A stretch of 64,000 bases of DNA from assembly GCA_003712055.1 (NCBI GenBank), contig RHLJ01000004.1:62001-126000 (forward strand), written 5' to 3'. Source of the stretch: Balneola sp. (GTDB lineage: Bacteria > Bacteroidota > Rhodothermia > Balneolales > Balneolaceae). Made by a program: the position numbers and the translations under genes. Below the pieces are notes generated by a model. That model was not told the DNA's origin. It searched no databases and saw nothing but the letters and a program-made list of their open reading frames with translations. Below are positions 45,033 to 54,595 of this stretch, piece after piece (position 1 is the first letter of the stretch; every line of letters begins with the position of its first letter).

Positions 45033-45547
45033 TTACTCACTTACAGTAAACTGAATAAAATCAACATCCACTCCATCAAAAAGAACATTCAGCTCGTAAT
45101 CCGGGCAATCGGAAGCGCCAAATTGTACTTTACCGCCATTATAGTGGGAATAGGCGCCGGTTCTATTTAATGTGACATTAATTTCTACCTCATACATACC
45201 GGTTTGAGGATTATAAGGCGCGATAACCCAGTTAGAATGCTCGCCCTGACTACCTGTAACAAAGCTCAAATCATTATCTGTAAAGATATTATGACGGTGG
45301 CTGATTCTTCTCCCGTTTCTTCAAAGAGATTAACAGACTCGCCGAAATAGTTGTTGGAGGACGGGACGCTTATGGAAAGCGTTACGTCATCACCGGCTTC
45401 ATAAGCTCCCTGCAAAGGGCTTAAGGAGATTATCGAGACGGACTCTTCTAAATACACATTTTCTATGACCATGCAATCATCTTCACAGTCAATGGCCAGT
45501 AAATAGGGAATAACTATAAAGACAAGGATCGATAGGGTTTTACTCAT
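45033..45547 (-). pseudogene. Small secreted protein gene with a frameshift
   Basis: Two overlapping minus-strand frames (45547-45266 and 45269-45033) read as one protein split by a one-base shift. The first half has a signal peptide (LSILVFIVIPYLLAIDC) and ends with strands ISLSPLQGAYEAGDDVTLSI; just before its TGA the frame runs SATVIIS and then the unlikely LQIMI. Shifting by one base near 45275-45285 gives IFTDNDLSFVTGSQGEHSNW..., continuing as a beta-rich domain to FIQFTVSE. The total would be about 171 residues. It may be a real mutation, a sequencing error or a programmed shift. Overlaps the VOC gene start by eight bases. Function unknown. Confidence 0.7.
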
Positions 45548-45920
45548 CGACTTTCCAGGGTGGGTTTTTTCTGTTTTCGCCTGCGGTGTAAAGAATCAAT
45601 TGGTTTCCATCTAAATCATTGAGTCTTGCTTCCCTCCATAACCAGGGTTGGTCAATGGGCTCAAGAGTGAACAAGATTCCCTTTTTCTTTATTTCCTCTA
45701 CAAAATCGTCAAGTTCTTCACATTCAAAATAGATAAATATGCCTTCTCCCGTGGGCAGTTCACTTACTTGATGAATTGAAAAGGTGGAATCACCATCCGG
45801 GCATTCGAATCTGGCATAATGGGGCAGTGCCTTCACGATGGGTTTTAATCCAAGTTTCTCGTAAAAGGGAACAGATTTTTCCAGATCTAGGGATGGGATA
45901 GTTACCTGGTTTAAATTCAT
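45540..45920 (-). CDS. VOC-family (glyoxalase/bleomycin-resistance-like) protein
   Basis: A 126-residue vicinal-oxygen-chelate protein: NLNQVTIPSLDLEKSVPFYEKLGLK, the middle strand FIYFECEELDDFVEEIKKKG and the end AYLNDLDGNQLILY-like block ARLNDLDGNQLILYTAGE. The family uses a metal in two beta-alpha-beta-beta-beta modules; ligands His and Glu are only partly visible, so catalysis is uncertain. The gene is in a minus-strand run between the unknown 144-residue gene and the frameshifted secreted gene. Confidence 0.88.
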   Translation of the reverse strand: MNLNQVTIPSLDLEKSVPFYEKLGLKPIVKALPHYARFECPDGDSTFSIHQVSELPTGEGIFIYFECEELDDFVEEIKKKGILFTLEPIDQPWLWREARLNDLDGNQLILYTAGENRKNPPWKVDE

Positions 45921-45937
45921 CGGTTTATCGCCAGTTA

Positions 45938-46372
45938 TTAGTTTTGTTCTAATGGAATAAAGTCATTTTGGTAATACTCTATTTGAGTCTTTTGCCAAAA
46001 TTTAAGGTTTATTAACCCCATTGTACCCACTGGATACCACAAACCATCTTCAATATTTTTAGTTTCGAAAACCCATTTATACTCTTTACCCTTTCTAGCG
46101 AAAGCTTTTACTCGTCCTAACCGAGACATTCCAAAATGAAGGTAGTCTACAAGTTCATTTTTTCCGTCGATATCCTTTTCGAAGTGCATATGCCATGACC
46201 CTAAATAAAGGGTGTTTTCTATCTCTCCTTGTGCAATTATGATTTTGAAACCGTTTTTAAGCTCCTGTTCAATTACCATTAGATTATCGTTTTCGAGACT
46301 AAAGCTCACATTTGGAAATTGCTCTCTTATTAGCTCAGAAATAACAACGATCAGATCATCTGTATTCTCCAT
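45938..46372 (-). CDS. Protein of unknown function
   Basis: A 144-residue soluble protein with no signal peptide. It starts with a helix (DDLIVVISELIREQF), then strands NVSFSLENDNLMVIEQEL and FKIIIAQGEI, a Trp-rich LYLGSWHMHFEKD, a helix and more strands ending EYYQNDFIPLE. This alpha-beta pattern resembles small immunity-type or chaperone-type folds, but no family is recognised. It lies 12 bases downstream of uvrB and 17 bases before the VOC gene on the same strand. Confidence 0.75.
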   Translation of the reverse strand: MENTDDLIVVISELIREQFPNVSFSLENDNLMVIEQELKNGFKIIIAQGEIENTLYLGSWHMHFEKDIDGKNELVDYLHFGMSRLGRVKAFARKGKEYKWVFETKNIEDGLWYPVGTMGLINLKFWQKTQIEYYQNDFIPLEQN

Positions 46373-46384
46373 GAAAACTATTTG

Positions 46385-48439
46385 CTATAATTCCTTCTCT
46401 AGTTTATCAATCTGGTCTCTGATCCTGGCAGCCTCTTCAAATTCCATATTTCTTGCGGCCTGGAGCATGGTTTCTCTAAGATGTTCTATCAGTTTATCCT
46501 TGCTTTCGAAGGTAACTTCGTTCATAGCTGGACTGGCCTTGTATTGAATGCCATCTTCAGCCACTTTAATGGATTCCAGGTAATCCTGTTCGGCCTGTTT
46601 TTCAGCTTCTTTCTGATAATCGAATTTCTGGTTAGAGATCAGCGAAGGATCAACTAATGGTTTTAATTCCTTTTGTACGGTTTGTGGAGTAATCCCATTT
46701 TGACGATTGTAGTCTTCCTGAATCTCCTGGCGCCGGTTAGTTTCGTCCAGCACTTTTCTCATACTATCAGTGATTTTATCGGCATAGAGAATAGCTTTTC
46801 CTTCCACGTTTCGTGCTGCCCTCCCCACAATCTGGAAAAGGGAGGTTTCAGATCGCAGGAAGCCCTCTTTATCTGCGTCCATAATGGCCACTAGGCTCAA
46901 TTCAGGGATATCAATCCCTTCGCGAAGTAAGTTAATACCCACCAATACGTCGAAATCGCCACGTCGATACTTATAGATTACTTCAATCCGCTCCAGGGCA
47001 TCTAATTCACTGTGCATATAGGCAGCTGAAATCCCCAGGTTCTTGAGATACTCACTTAGTTCTTCACTTAAACGCTTGGTGAGTGTAATTACCAGAACCC
47101 GCTCTTTTTTGGCAATTCGAATCCGGATTTCCTCAAGCAAGTCATCCACCTGGTTAGAAAGAGGACGGACTTCCACTTCGGGCTCCATGAGTCCGGTTGG
47201 CCGAATAATCTGTTCGGTGTAGACTCCACCACTTTTCTCAAGTTCATAATCTCCGGGAGTTGCACTAACAAAAATAGCCTGGTTAACCAGAGTTTCCCAT
47301 TCATCAAAAGTGAGCGGGCGGTTATCCAAAGCCGATGGCAATCTAAACCCATGCTCTACCAGTTGTACTTTTCGAGACCTGTCTCCCCCATACATAGCGG
47401 ATATTTGCGGAATGGTTTGATGACTTTCATCCACAACAATCATGAAATCATCCGGGAAATAATCGATCAGGCAGAAGGGCCGCTCCCCGGGTTTTCGGGC
47501 ACTTAGATATCTCGAATAGTTTTCAATTCCGGAGCAATAGCCAATCTCCTGGATCATCTCCAGATCAAACAATGTACGTTGCTCAAGTCGTTTGGCTTCC
47601 AAAAATTTCTCCTCATCTATCAGAACCTGGGTTCTCCATGTTAGCTCGTCCCGGATTTGCTGAATGGATTCCTCCAGGCGAGATTTTGAAGTCACATAAT
47701 GGGAGGCAGGGTAGATCGTAAACTCCTGAACTTGCTCTATTACATTTCCCGAATCTGTATCAAAGAGCTGGAGTGTTTCAATTTCATCCCCCCACATTGT
47801 AATGCGAAGGCCCTCATCTGAGTAGGCCGGATATACATCTATCACATCTCCACGAACCCTAAAGACGCCTCGTCTAAAATCATGATCATTACGAGTATAG
47901 TGAAGGTCCACCATATCATAGAGCAGCTTATTCCGGGGAATCTCCATACCCGTCTTTAACTGTACGATTAGCTTTGCATACTCAGAAGGCGATCCAATCC
48001 CGTAGATACAACTCACGGAAGAAACAATAACCACATCACGACGACCAGAAAGAAGCGAGCTGGTAGCTCGCAATCGAAGACGTTGAATCTCATCATTTAT
48101 GGAAAGGTCTTTTTCAATGTATTTATCCTGGGATGAGATATAAGCCTCGGGCTGATAGTAATCATAGTAGGAGATAAAGAACTCAACCCGGTTATCTGGG
48201 AAGAAATCACTTAATTCTCGAAATAGCTGAGCGGCCAAGGTTTTGTTGTGACTCATCACCAATGTTGGCTTCTGAACATTTTCTAGTACGTTAGCGATTG
48301 TTCTGGTCTTACCAGATCCGGTAATTCCTAGTAAGGTTTGAAACTGGTCCCCGGCTTGCACTCCCTCGGTTAATTCCTTGATGGCAGTTGGTTGGTCTCC
48401 GGCAGGATCAAAAGGGGAGTGAAGCTTAAATTCTGACAT
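46385..48439 (-). CDS. uvrB: Excinuclease ABC subunit B
   Basis: A 684-residue helicase-like protein of nucleotide excision repair that takes the damaged DNA from UvrA and recruits UvrC. The Walker A motif is LLGITGSGKTRTIANV (about 36-51); the damage-probing hairpin is SYYDYYQPEAYISSQDKYIEK; motif VI is QIVGRAARNVEGKAILYAD. The C-terminal UVR motif (SKDKLIEHLRETMLQAARNMEFEEAARIRDQI) that binds UvrC is complete. The upstream gene, a secreted nuclease-like protein, is 14 bases away on the same strand. Confidence 0.98.
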   Translation of the reverse strand: MSEFKLHSPFDPAGDQPTAIKELTEGVQAGDQFQTLLGITGSGKTRTIANVLENVQKPTLVMSHNKTLAAQLFRELSDFFPDNRVEFFISYYDYYQPEAYISSQDKYIEKDLSINDEIQRLRLRATSSLLSGRRDVVIVSSVSCIYGIGSPSEYAKLIVQLKTGMEIPRNKLLYDMVDLHYTRNDHDFRRGVFRVRGDVIDVYPAYSDEGLRITMWGDEIETLQLFDTDSGNVIEQVQEFTIYPASHYVTSKSRLEESIQQIRDELTWRTQVLIDEEKFLEAKRLEQRTLFDLEMIQEIGYCSGIENYSRYLSARKPGERPFCLIDYFPDDFMIVVDESHQTIPQISAMYGGDRSRKVQLVEHGFRLPSALDNRPLTFDEWETLVNQAIFVSATPGDYELEKSGGVYTEQIIRPTGLMEPEVEVRPLSNQVDDLLEEIRIRIAKKERVLVITLTKRLSEELSEYLKNLGISAAYMHSELDALERIEVIYKYRRGDFDVLVGINLLREGIDIPELSLVAIMDADKEGFLRSETSLFQIVGRAARNVEGKAILYADKITDSMRKVLDETNRRQEIQEDYNRQNGITPQTVQKELKPLVDPSLISNQKFDYQKEAEKQAEQDYLESIKVAEDGIQYKASPAMNEVTFESKDKLIEHLRETMLQAARNMEFEEAARIRDQIDKLEKEL

Positions 48440-48453
48440 ACATTGATGGTTAG

Positions 48454-50190
48454 CTATTTTACTAACATCATTTTTTTGGTGATGATTTCTGTATCGGTCG
48501 TGAACCTGTAAATATACACTCCGGTAGCCAGGTTTCCAGCATCAAAGTTGAGGGAAAAATTCCCTGAAGCATGCATTTTATCCTCAAAAAGCGTAGCCAC
48601 CTTTCTTCCGGAGATAGAGTGAACGGTTAAGGTAGCCAATGTGGGTTTTGACAAAGAAAAGCTAATGGATGTAGAAGGATTAAATGGATTGGGATAGTTT
48701 TGGTCCAGCTCAATCTTTTGAGGGGATTCGGAACCACCCTCATTTGAGTTAATTATTGGTAAGCGGAAATCAGCAACAACCGGAATGTGATCGGAGGCAA
48801 TAATTGTGTCATCACTTTGAAGACCATAAGCCGCAAGAGTATCAGCGTGTAAAGAAGGAGTAAATAACGAGAAGCTATTGGCAAGTTCCATTGCAGAACC
48901 AGAATACACTATATAATCCAGCCGTCCAGCACCGAAGGAACTATTGGGGCTATACCATGTAAATGATGTAGGGTAGCCGGGATTTGAGGGTTTTGAATCT
49001 TCCAGAGCAGAGTCATCCCAGTCCGGGTTGAAGTCACTTCCATAAGTTTGCTCATCATCAATATCACCAGTCAGCAAAGTAGTTTGTTGGCGTGCAAATC
49101 CAACGAGATTCATATCCCCCATAATTATAATTGGAGTAATTTCCTCGATATCGAATTCCTGACCGTCTTTCGAATCGCGTAAAAAAGCCATCATAGCATC
49201 AAATTCGTTTTGACGGCTATCATTGTTTGCACAACAAGGAGGATGAGCAACAATAGTGAACATTTCCCGATCTCCAAGATCAAGTAAAAAGGCCGCGTTT
49301 GCATCTATAGAGCTTTGGTCTATTACCGGGTATCGACTAACCATAAGGTTATCATTACCTGTATCTCCGGAATACCACTGCTCACCTTCCTGGGAAGGAA
49401 GAAAAGTTTCAATCAAAGCTGCTGCCTGCTCGCCGCTATTTTCATAGACTTCAGAAAGGCCGATTATGTCTGGACGGATGGCCTGGAAAATTCTTCTAAA
49501 TTCATCCTGAACCTCAGGATCAAAGAGATTATCCCGAAGCACATTGTAAGAAAGAACTCGTATATCGGAGTTATCTTCTTTGCGTATTCGAAAGGAGGGC
49601 GCAGCAAAAATATGTTGACTAAAGGTATATGTAAGAGTTTCGCCGTTTTCAGGGACACTATCTCCGGAGTCACCATCTGACTTAAGTACAACGCCAATCG
49701 ACTGGGAAGGAAAAACAAGCTGCCCATTAAGCTGAGCATCCAGATCCATCTTAAATTCAAAAATGGTTGAAGTAATAGTGGGTGCAGAGATTAATCCAAC
49801 ATCATAAGGCCCAAAAGAAGTGTTTTGATCTCCGTGAAAAGTGCCACCTCTGTTCCCAAAAGAAAATTCAAATTCATAACCAATGCCAAAATTAGAAACA
49901 CCTGTTTCGGGATCGTTATCCGTATCCAAATAGAGGGTAATACTATTAAGGTCCTGAAGGTTGATCTCATCACCTACTTCCATGTACATGTATAGAAATT
50001 GGTCATCATTGGCCATTTTTATCGATGCGAAGTCTATACCTTCATTATCGTTGGTCTCGTCCTGATATAAAGCACTAATATTACCCCAGTCTGTAAAGTC
50101 TTCATCAATGAGAATCTGCTGTGCTATTAATGACTGGGAAAAAAGGGAAAGTATAAGAACGGAAAGAGAAAGAGTTTTTTTTGACATCAT
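48454..50190 (-). CDS. Secreted EEP-fold nuclease/phosphatase with T9SS sorting tail
   Basis: A 578-residue exported protein. The signal peptide ends SQSLIAQ. Residues about 25-200 form a beta-sandwich resembling a CBM9-like domain (SITLYLDTDNDPETG, YEFEFSFG). The exonuclease-endonuclease-phosphatase domain follows: VLSYNVLRDNLFD, IIGLSEVYEN (catalytic Glu), IIIMGDMNLVG (Asp-Asn), SFTWYSPN and ASDHIPVVADF (Asp-His). The last 85 residues open with LDQNYPNPFNPSTSISFSL, the type A type IX secretion signal, and end MMLVK. It probably acts outside the cell on nucleic acids or phosphate esters. It precedes uvrB by 14 bases. Confidence 0.88.
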   Translation of the reverse strand: MMSKKTLSLSVLILSLFSQSLIAQQILIDEDFTDWGNISALYQDETNDNEGIDFASIKMANDDQFLYMYMEVGDEINLQDLNSITLYLDTDNDPETGVSNFGIGYEFEFSFGNRGGTFHGDQNTSFGPYDVGLISAPTITSTIFEFKMDLDAQLNGQLVFPSQSIGVVLKSDGDSGDSVPENGETLTYTFSQHIFAAPSFRIRKEDNSDIRVLSYNVLRDNLFDPEVQDEFRRIFQAIRPDIIGLSEVYENSGEQAAALIETFLPSQEGEQWYSGDTGNDNLMVSRYPVIDQSSIDANAAFLLDLGDREMFTIVAHPPCCANNDSRQNEFDAMMAFLRDSKDGQEFDIEEITPIIIMGDMNLVGFARQQTTLLTGDIDDEQTYGSDFNPDWDDSALEDSKPSNPGYPTSFTWYSPNSSFGAGRLDYIVYSGSAMELANSFSLFTPSLHADTLAAYGLQSDDTIIASDHIPVVADFRLPIINSNEGGSESPQKIELDQNYPNPFNPSTSISFSLSKPTLATLTVHSISGRKVATLFEDKMHASGNFSLNFDAGNLATGVYIYRFTTDTEIITKKMMLVK

Positions 50191-50237
50191 GATAGACGAT
50201 TTAACAGAAGTAAGATATAAAACAACACCAAAGAATA

Positions 50238-50270
50238 TTGTAAGGAACTTAAAAATCAGAAATAACTTTG
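50238..50270 (+). promoter_or_regulatory. Probable promoter of tyrA
   Basis: TTG (50238-50240), 22 bases, then TAACTTTG (50263-50270), the Bacteroidota pattern with a spacer one or two bases longer than the best. The tyrA ATG is 50 bases downstream. Confidence 0.45.
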
Positions 50271-50319
50271 ATTCAACTTTAGGTATTTTAACACGCTCTT
50301 ACTCACAAATTTTCGAGGA

Positions 50320-51453
50320 ATGCCACACAGACATAAGGAGCTACAAGGTTCCAGGCAACGTATTGATGAAATAGATGAACAGATTCTGGATTTACTGGCC
50401 GAGCGCGCTAAAATAGTTCAGGAGGTAATCAAAACTAAGGTAGAAAATCAGCTTCCGGTTTTTGTTCCGGAGCGCGAAATCGAAAAAAGTAAATCCTTCA
50501 AGGCAAAAGCCACTGAGCGAGGAATTGATCCGGACTGGGCAGAAGATTTCTTACGCTTAATAATGAGCTCATCCCGTGCAAGTCAATCCCAGGAGAAGTT
50601 TCCCATGGCCACAGAGGAGCCGAAGCACATTCTCTATATCGGAGGAGAAGGCGGGATGGGGAAACTCTACAAGAGGATTTCAGAGCAGACCGGCCATAAA
50701 GCGTATTCTATTGACAAAGGTAACTGGCATGAACTGGAAGAACTAAGCGAAAGCCTTGATCTGGTTGTTGTTACAGTTCCAATTAATGTTACCGAACAGG
50801 TTATCAAAAGACTGGAGGGAAGGCTATCTAAGAATACAATTCTTGCTGATTTCACAAGCAATAAGGTGAAGCCAATTCATGCAATGACGGAGTACCATGA
50901 TGGACCTGTAGTAGGCTTGCACCCAATGCATGGCCCTGATGTTGAGAATTTATCAAAGCAGTTAATGGTTGTATGTCCGGTTAGGGAATCAGAAAAAGCC
51001 GAGTGGTTTGTTGACCAGTGCAGGTTATGGGGAATGCGTATTATTTCAGCCGAGCCACAAAACCATGATCATGTTATGCATTTGGTTCAGGGATTGAGGC
51101 ATTTCGTTGCACTTCTTCATGGTTCTTTTATGGAGCATTATGATTTAAAGCCGATTGATATGCTGGACTATTCTTCGCCAATTTATAGAGCAGAGCTCAT
51201 GATGACAGGCAGAATATTTGCACAAAGCGCAGAGCTGTATGCAGATATAGTTTTTTCGAACGAAGAAAGGAGAGAATTGCTTTTAAATTTCTTTGAACAC
51301 CATAAAAAACTCGCGGAGCTCGTTAAGAATAATGATCGTAATGGCTTTATTAAAGAATTTGAGGGTGTTACCGATTTCTTTGGTAAATTCGCTACCCAGG
51401 CTCTTACTGAATCCGGCTATCTGATTAACAGATTGGCTGATCGCTTCGCCTGA
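50320..51453 (+). CDS. tyrA: Bifunctional chorismate mutase / prephenate dehydrogenase (T-protein type)
   Basis: A 377-residue cytoplasmic protein with an AroQ chorismate mutase domain first (about 1-90; RQRIDEIDEQILDLLAERAKIVQEV and PVFVPEREIEKSK) and a NAD-dependent prephenate dehydrogenase domain after it (about 105-370; HILYIGGEGGMGKLYKRISE, VVVTVPINVTEQVI, LHPMHGPDVENL, SSPIYRAELMMTGRIFAQ). It makes 4-hydroxyphenylpyruvate, the precursor of tyrosine. Order and motifs match the E. coli T-protein rather than the TyrA usual in Bacteroidota, so transfer is possible. It lies alone between two T9SS-secreted protein genes. Confidence 0.93.
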   Translation: MPHRHKELQGSRQRIDEIDEQILDLLAERAKIVQEVIKTKVENQLPVFVPEREIEKSKSFKAKATERGIDPDWAEDFLRLIMSSSRASQSQEKFPMATEEPKHILYIGGEGGMGKLYKRISEQTGHKAYSIDKGNWHELEELSESLDLVVVTVPINVTEQVIKRLEGRLSKNTILADFTSNKVKPIHAMTEYHDGPVVGLHPMHGPDVENLSKQLMVVCPVRESEKAEWFVDQCRLWGMRIISAEPQNHDHVMHLVQGLRHFVALLHGSFMEHYDLKPIDMLDYSSPIYRAELMMTGRIFAQSAELYADIVFSNEERRELLLNFFEHHKKLAELVKNNDRNGFIKEFEGVTDFFGKFATQALTESGYLINRLADRFA

Positions 51454-51484
51454 AATAAACCTTTTGTGACTTATTAATACAATT

Positions 51485-54061
51485 ATGAAGAGAAGAATAT
51501 TTGCAGCACTTTTTGTTGTCATTGTAAGTATCGATGTGCATGCACAAACTCCCATTGCTTTTAATACTATTACAGTTGATGGTGAGCTTCCTGATGAAAA
51601 GAGCAAGGCCAGCACCCCGGTAACATTTATTAGCATTAATGAAGAGATTTTCTCAGAAGAAAACCTAAAAGTAGGAACCCAGCTTCAGGTTAACACTCAT
51701 ACCCAACAAAGTGTAGTTACCATTAACAGGGTTAGCGAATATATGCCTGGCTTAATTTCAGTCAGCGCTACTTCTGAAAACGATCCCGGAAATGTATTTA
51801 GCTTTACCTATAAAGAGGGAAGGCTTATTGGTCTTTTGCATGAATCTCTTGGAGACAATACACATTTCGATTATTCAAGTAAGCAGAAATCCAATTATTT
51901 CACTAAGGCAGAACCCGAAGCTTATGTATGTACTGTTGATCATGATGAATTCGGGAACCATTATAATGGACAGGAAACACTCGAAAAAAAGAATAAGGCC
52001 CAATCTGATGTAGTGAATTTTGTGGCCGGGACTACGGGGTCTTCTACTACCATTGACGTTATGATTGTCTATACCGCAAATGCAGAAGTTGCTGCATTTC
52101 TGGAATCAGAAGGAATTGAATTTGTAATCGCACAATCAATGAATTTGTCACAGACAGCTCTAGATAACAGCGGTATTCCTATTACGCTAAGATTAGTTCA
52201 CACCTATAAAACAGAGGAAAATGTTACCCAGTCTTCCGGGGATCAATTACGGTTATTAACGGCTTCCCCGACATTCAATCCTTTTGGAATTCAGGATGGT
52301 ATACTTGATGAGGTACATACATTAAGAGATCAGTATGGGGCCGACCTTGTTACCCTATATGCTGACGTAAGTGATACTGGAGGAATTGCATGGGTTGGCA
52401 CCAACAGGAATGGGTCACCTGATTTCGGCTTTTCTTTAAATCGAGTGAGGCAAGCGCACAATTCTTATACAGTGGTTCATGAGCTTGGGCATAACATGGG
52501 GAACTTTCATTCAAGAACCCAAGCAGTTCAAACAGCACCTGTTACAGGGGGCGTTTTTCAGGAGTCGGTTGGTTATCAAGATTTGGTTGATAGTGTTGCT
52601 ACAGTTATGGCTTATACAACAGGAGGATTAACAAGAATCCCTTATTTCTCAAGCTCTACGCGCTCAGTAGGAACCACCCCCCTAGGGATAAATAGTACGG
52701 TACTCATAACAGATGCCTCATTAAGTTTAAAGAGGATAAAAAATGCGATAGCCTCCTATCGAAAAACTACAATTGATGCCCCTACAAGCTCGGTCTCAAC
52801 AAATAGCATTGAGGTTAATTTATCTCCGGAGGAAACAGCAAATATTTCGGTAACGATTGAAAATACAGGAGCTTCTTTGTTGGAATATGATGTGGATTTT
52901 GAAATGGGAAGAAACATTCTTTCAAAGCAGGCATTAAGTACATCATCAAACGTTCCTTCTGCGGCTAATACCCGACTTTTTGGGACAGGCTTTGAAAGCG
53001 GGGTAGGCTTTTTCTTATCCAGCTTTGAAGCAATTAGTTCCTGGAGAACGTTTGGAGGAACAGATATTACAATATCTAATGAGTTTGCATCTCAAGCAGA
53101 TCAGCATTTACGACTTTTAAGCACAGGAACTGGAGGGTCAAAAACTATTTTTGGTCCATTTTTAGGCTCACTTCCATTCGCATCTTATAGAACTACGTTC
53201 GATATAAAAGTATCGTCATCGGAACAAACTAATAATGAGACATTTGATATTATCTTTTTGGATGGGAAAGATCAGGAGTCAAGTAGTGGGATTCGAATAA
53301 TAGGAGGGGAAATTTATGTTCTCGGAAAGAATGAGCTTGGGCAGGATTTATACCAGTCTTCAGGAATTATGGCATCCAGTGATAACTATAATGAAATTGA
53401 AATTGATGTTAATACTTTTGAGAATGAGATCAATTATTACATCGATTCGGTACTTGTAGCTGAGATTCCAATTTCGAATTTCGGAATCACCCCAGCTGAG
53501 ATAATTATTGCAAGTACAAATTTAAACAACGGGACCTTTCTCGATTTTGATAATTTTAAGGTCTTTAGATATGAAAACCCGTATCCCTGGTTAACGGTCA
53601 ATACCAATACCAATACCGTAACTGAAGGGAATAGTAAAGACATAGTATTTACATTCAGTTCGGTAGGAGTAGAAAACGGTACTTATACAACTACTGCACT
53701 TATAAATACAAATGAGGGCGGGGTTCCTGTTTACGAAATACCAATCACATTAAATATCTCAGGAGTTGTATCCAACGAATCTGATCCTGAGAGAGCTGAA
53801 GAATTCCAGTTGCTACAGAACTACCCAAATCCATTTAATCCATCAACAACAATTAGCTTCTCTTTACCTCAATCAGGAGATGTTTCATTGAAGGTTTATA
53901 ATGCAATAGGTATGGAGATGGGAACACTGGTTGACGAATTTTATTCTGCAGGGCAGCATCGGGTTCAATTTGATGCAAGTTCGCTTGCCAGCGGCATCTA
54001 TATTTACTCACTTGAGTTTGGCGGTGTTAAACAAACCCGCAAAATGCTTCTTCTCAAATAG
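51485..54061 (+). CDS. Secreted metzincin metalloprotease (M12-like) with T9SS sorting tail
   Basis: An 858-residue secreted protease. The signal peptide ends SIDVHAQ. A propeptide-like region (about 25-185) precedes the catalytic domain (about 190-425), which carries the zinc motif HELGHNMGNFH at 332-342 (His332, Glu333, His336, His342) and the Met-turn VMAYTTGG. Beta-sandwich domains follow, one laminin-G/concanavalin-like (about 500-700). The tail begins LLQNYPNPFNPSTTISFSL and ends RKMLLLK, the type A type IX secretion signal. It probably degrades extracellular protein for nutrition. The next gene starts three bases after the stop. Confidence 0.9.
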   Translation: MKRRIFAALFVVIVSIDVHAQTPIAFNTITVDGELPDEKSKASTPVTFISINEEIFSEENLKVGTQLQVNTHTQQSVVTINRVSEYMPGLISVSATSENDPGNVFSFTYKEGRLIGLLHESLGDNTHFDYSSKQKSNYFTKAEPEAYVCTVDHDEFGNHYNGQETLEKKNKAQSDVVNFVAGTTGSSTTIDVMIVYTANAEVAAFLESEGIEFVIAQSMNLSQTALDNSGIPITLRLVHTYKTEENVTQSSGDQLRLLTASPTFNPFGIQDGILDEVHTLRDQYGADLVTLYADVSDTGGIAWVGTNRNGSPDFGFSLNRVRQAHNSYTVVHELGHNMGNFHSRTQAVQTAPVTGGVFQESVGYQDLVDSVATVMAYTTGGLTRIPYFSSSTRSVGTTPLGINSTVLITDASLSLKRIKNAIASYRKTTIDAPTSSVSTNSIEVNLSPEETANISVTIENTGASLLEYDVDFEMGRNILSKQALSTSSNVPSAANTRLFGTGFESGVGFFLSSFEAISSWRTFGGTDITISNEFASQADQHLRLLSTGTGGSKTIFGPFLGSLPFASYRTTFDIKVSSSEQTNNETFDIIFLDGKDQESSSGIRIIGGEIYVLGKNELGQDLYQSSGIMASSDNYNEIEIDVNTFENEINYYIDSVLVAEIPISNFGITPAEIIIASTNLNNGTFLDFDNFKVFRYENPYPWLTVNTNTNTVTEGNSKDIVFTFSSVGVENGTYTTTALINTNEGGVPVYEIPITLNISGVVSNESDPERAEEFQLLQNYPNPFNPSTTISFSLPQSGDVSLKVYNAIGMEMGTLVDEFYSAGQHRVQFDASSLASGIYIYSLEFGGVKQTRKMLLLK

Positions 54062-54064
54062 AAG

Positions 54065-54595
54065 ATGTTTCCCGATAAGGAATGGATTTATGATCATGAC
54101 GAACCTAAAGCCCGATATTCTTTAGGTCAGGAAGGTTCAAACCCATTCGTATGCTTCGGGGTAAATCCCAGCACAGCGGTTCCAGGTAACCTGGATCCTA
54201 CCGTCGCATCAGTAGCTCGTTTTGCCACCAATCATAGTTATGATGGATGGTTGATGTTTAACCTTTATCCACAGCGAGCTACAAATCCCAACAATATGCA
54301 CCGTAAATTTCAGTCTTCTATTCACTTAAAAAACCTTGACGCAATTGAACGGTTACTGAACGAAGTCAAAGGAAGTATTGATGTATGGTGCGCCTGGGGA
54401 ACGTTGATCGAAAAAAGACCTTACTTGTTAAGATGTCTCACTGAAATTTATGAAGTGCTCTCTGCTTCAAATTGCAGGTATCTTAGCCGGGGAAGTATTT
54501 CAAAAGCAGGGCATCCGCATCATCCTCTGTATCTCAAAAAAACCGCTCCTCTTGAAGTGTTTGATCTTAATAGATATTTGAGTGAAAGGCCTTAA
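54065..54595 (+). CDS. DUF1643-family protein
   Basis: A 176-residue soluble protein: RYSLGQEGSNPFVCFGVNPSTAVPGN, then DGWLMFNLYPQRATNPNNMH, DVWCAWGTLIEKRPYL and SKAGHPHHPLYLKK. These are the conserved blocks of DUF1643, which includes proteins with a uracil-DNA-glycosylase-like fold; the biochemical role is unknown. It follows the metalloprotease gene by three bases and converges on the broken DUF3127 gene, with which it shares four bases at the 3' end. Confidence 0.88.
   Translation: MFPDKEWIYDHDEPKARYSLGQEGSNPFVCFGVNPSTAVPGNLDPTVASVARFATNHSYDGWLMFNLYPQRATNPNNMHRKFQSSIHLKNLDAIERLLNEVKGSIDVWCAWGTLIEKRPYLLRCLTEIYEVLSASNCRYLSRGSISKAGHPHHPLYLKKTAPLEVFDLNRYLSERP

Noticed and set aside
48454-54061. 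The T9SS proteins and tyrA as one functional cluster
   Set aside because: The EEP gene lies on the opposite strand from the other two and the roles do not connect; only position links them.
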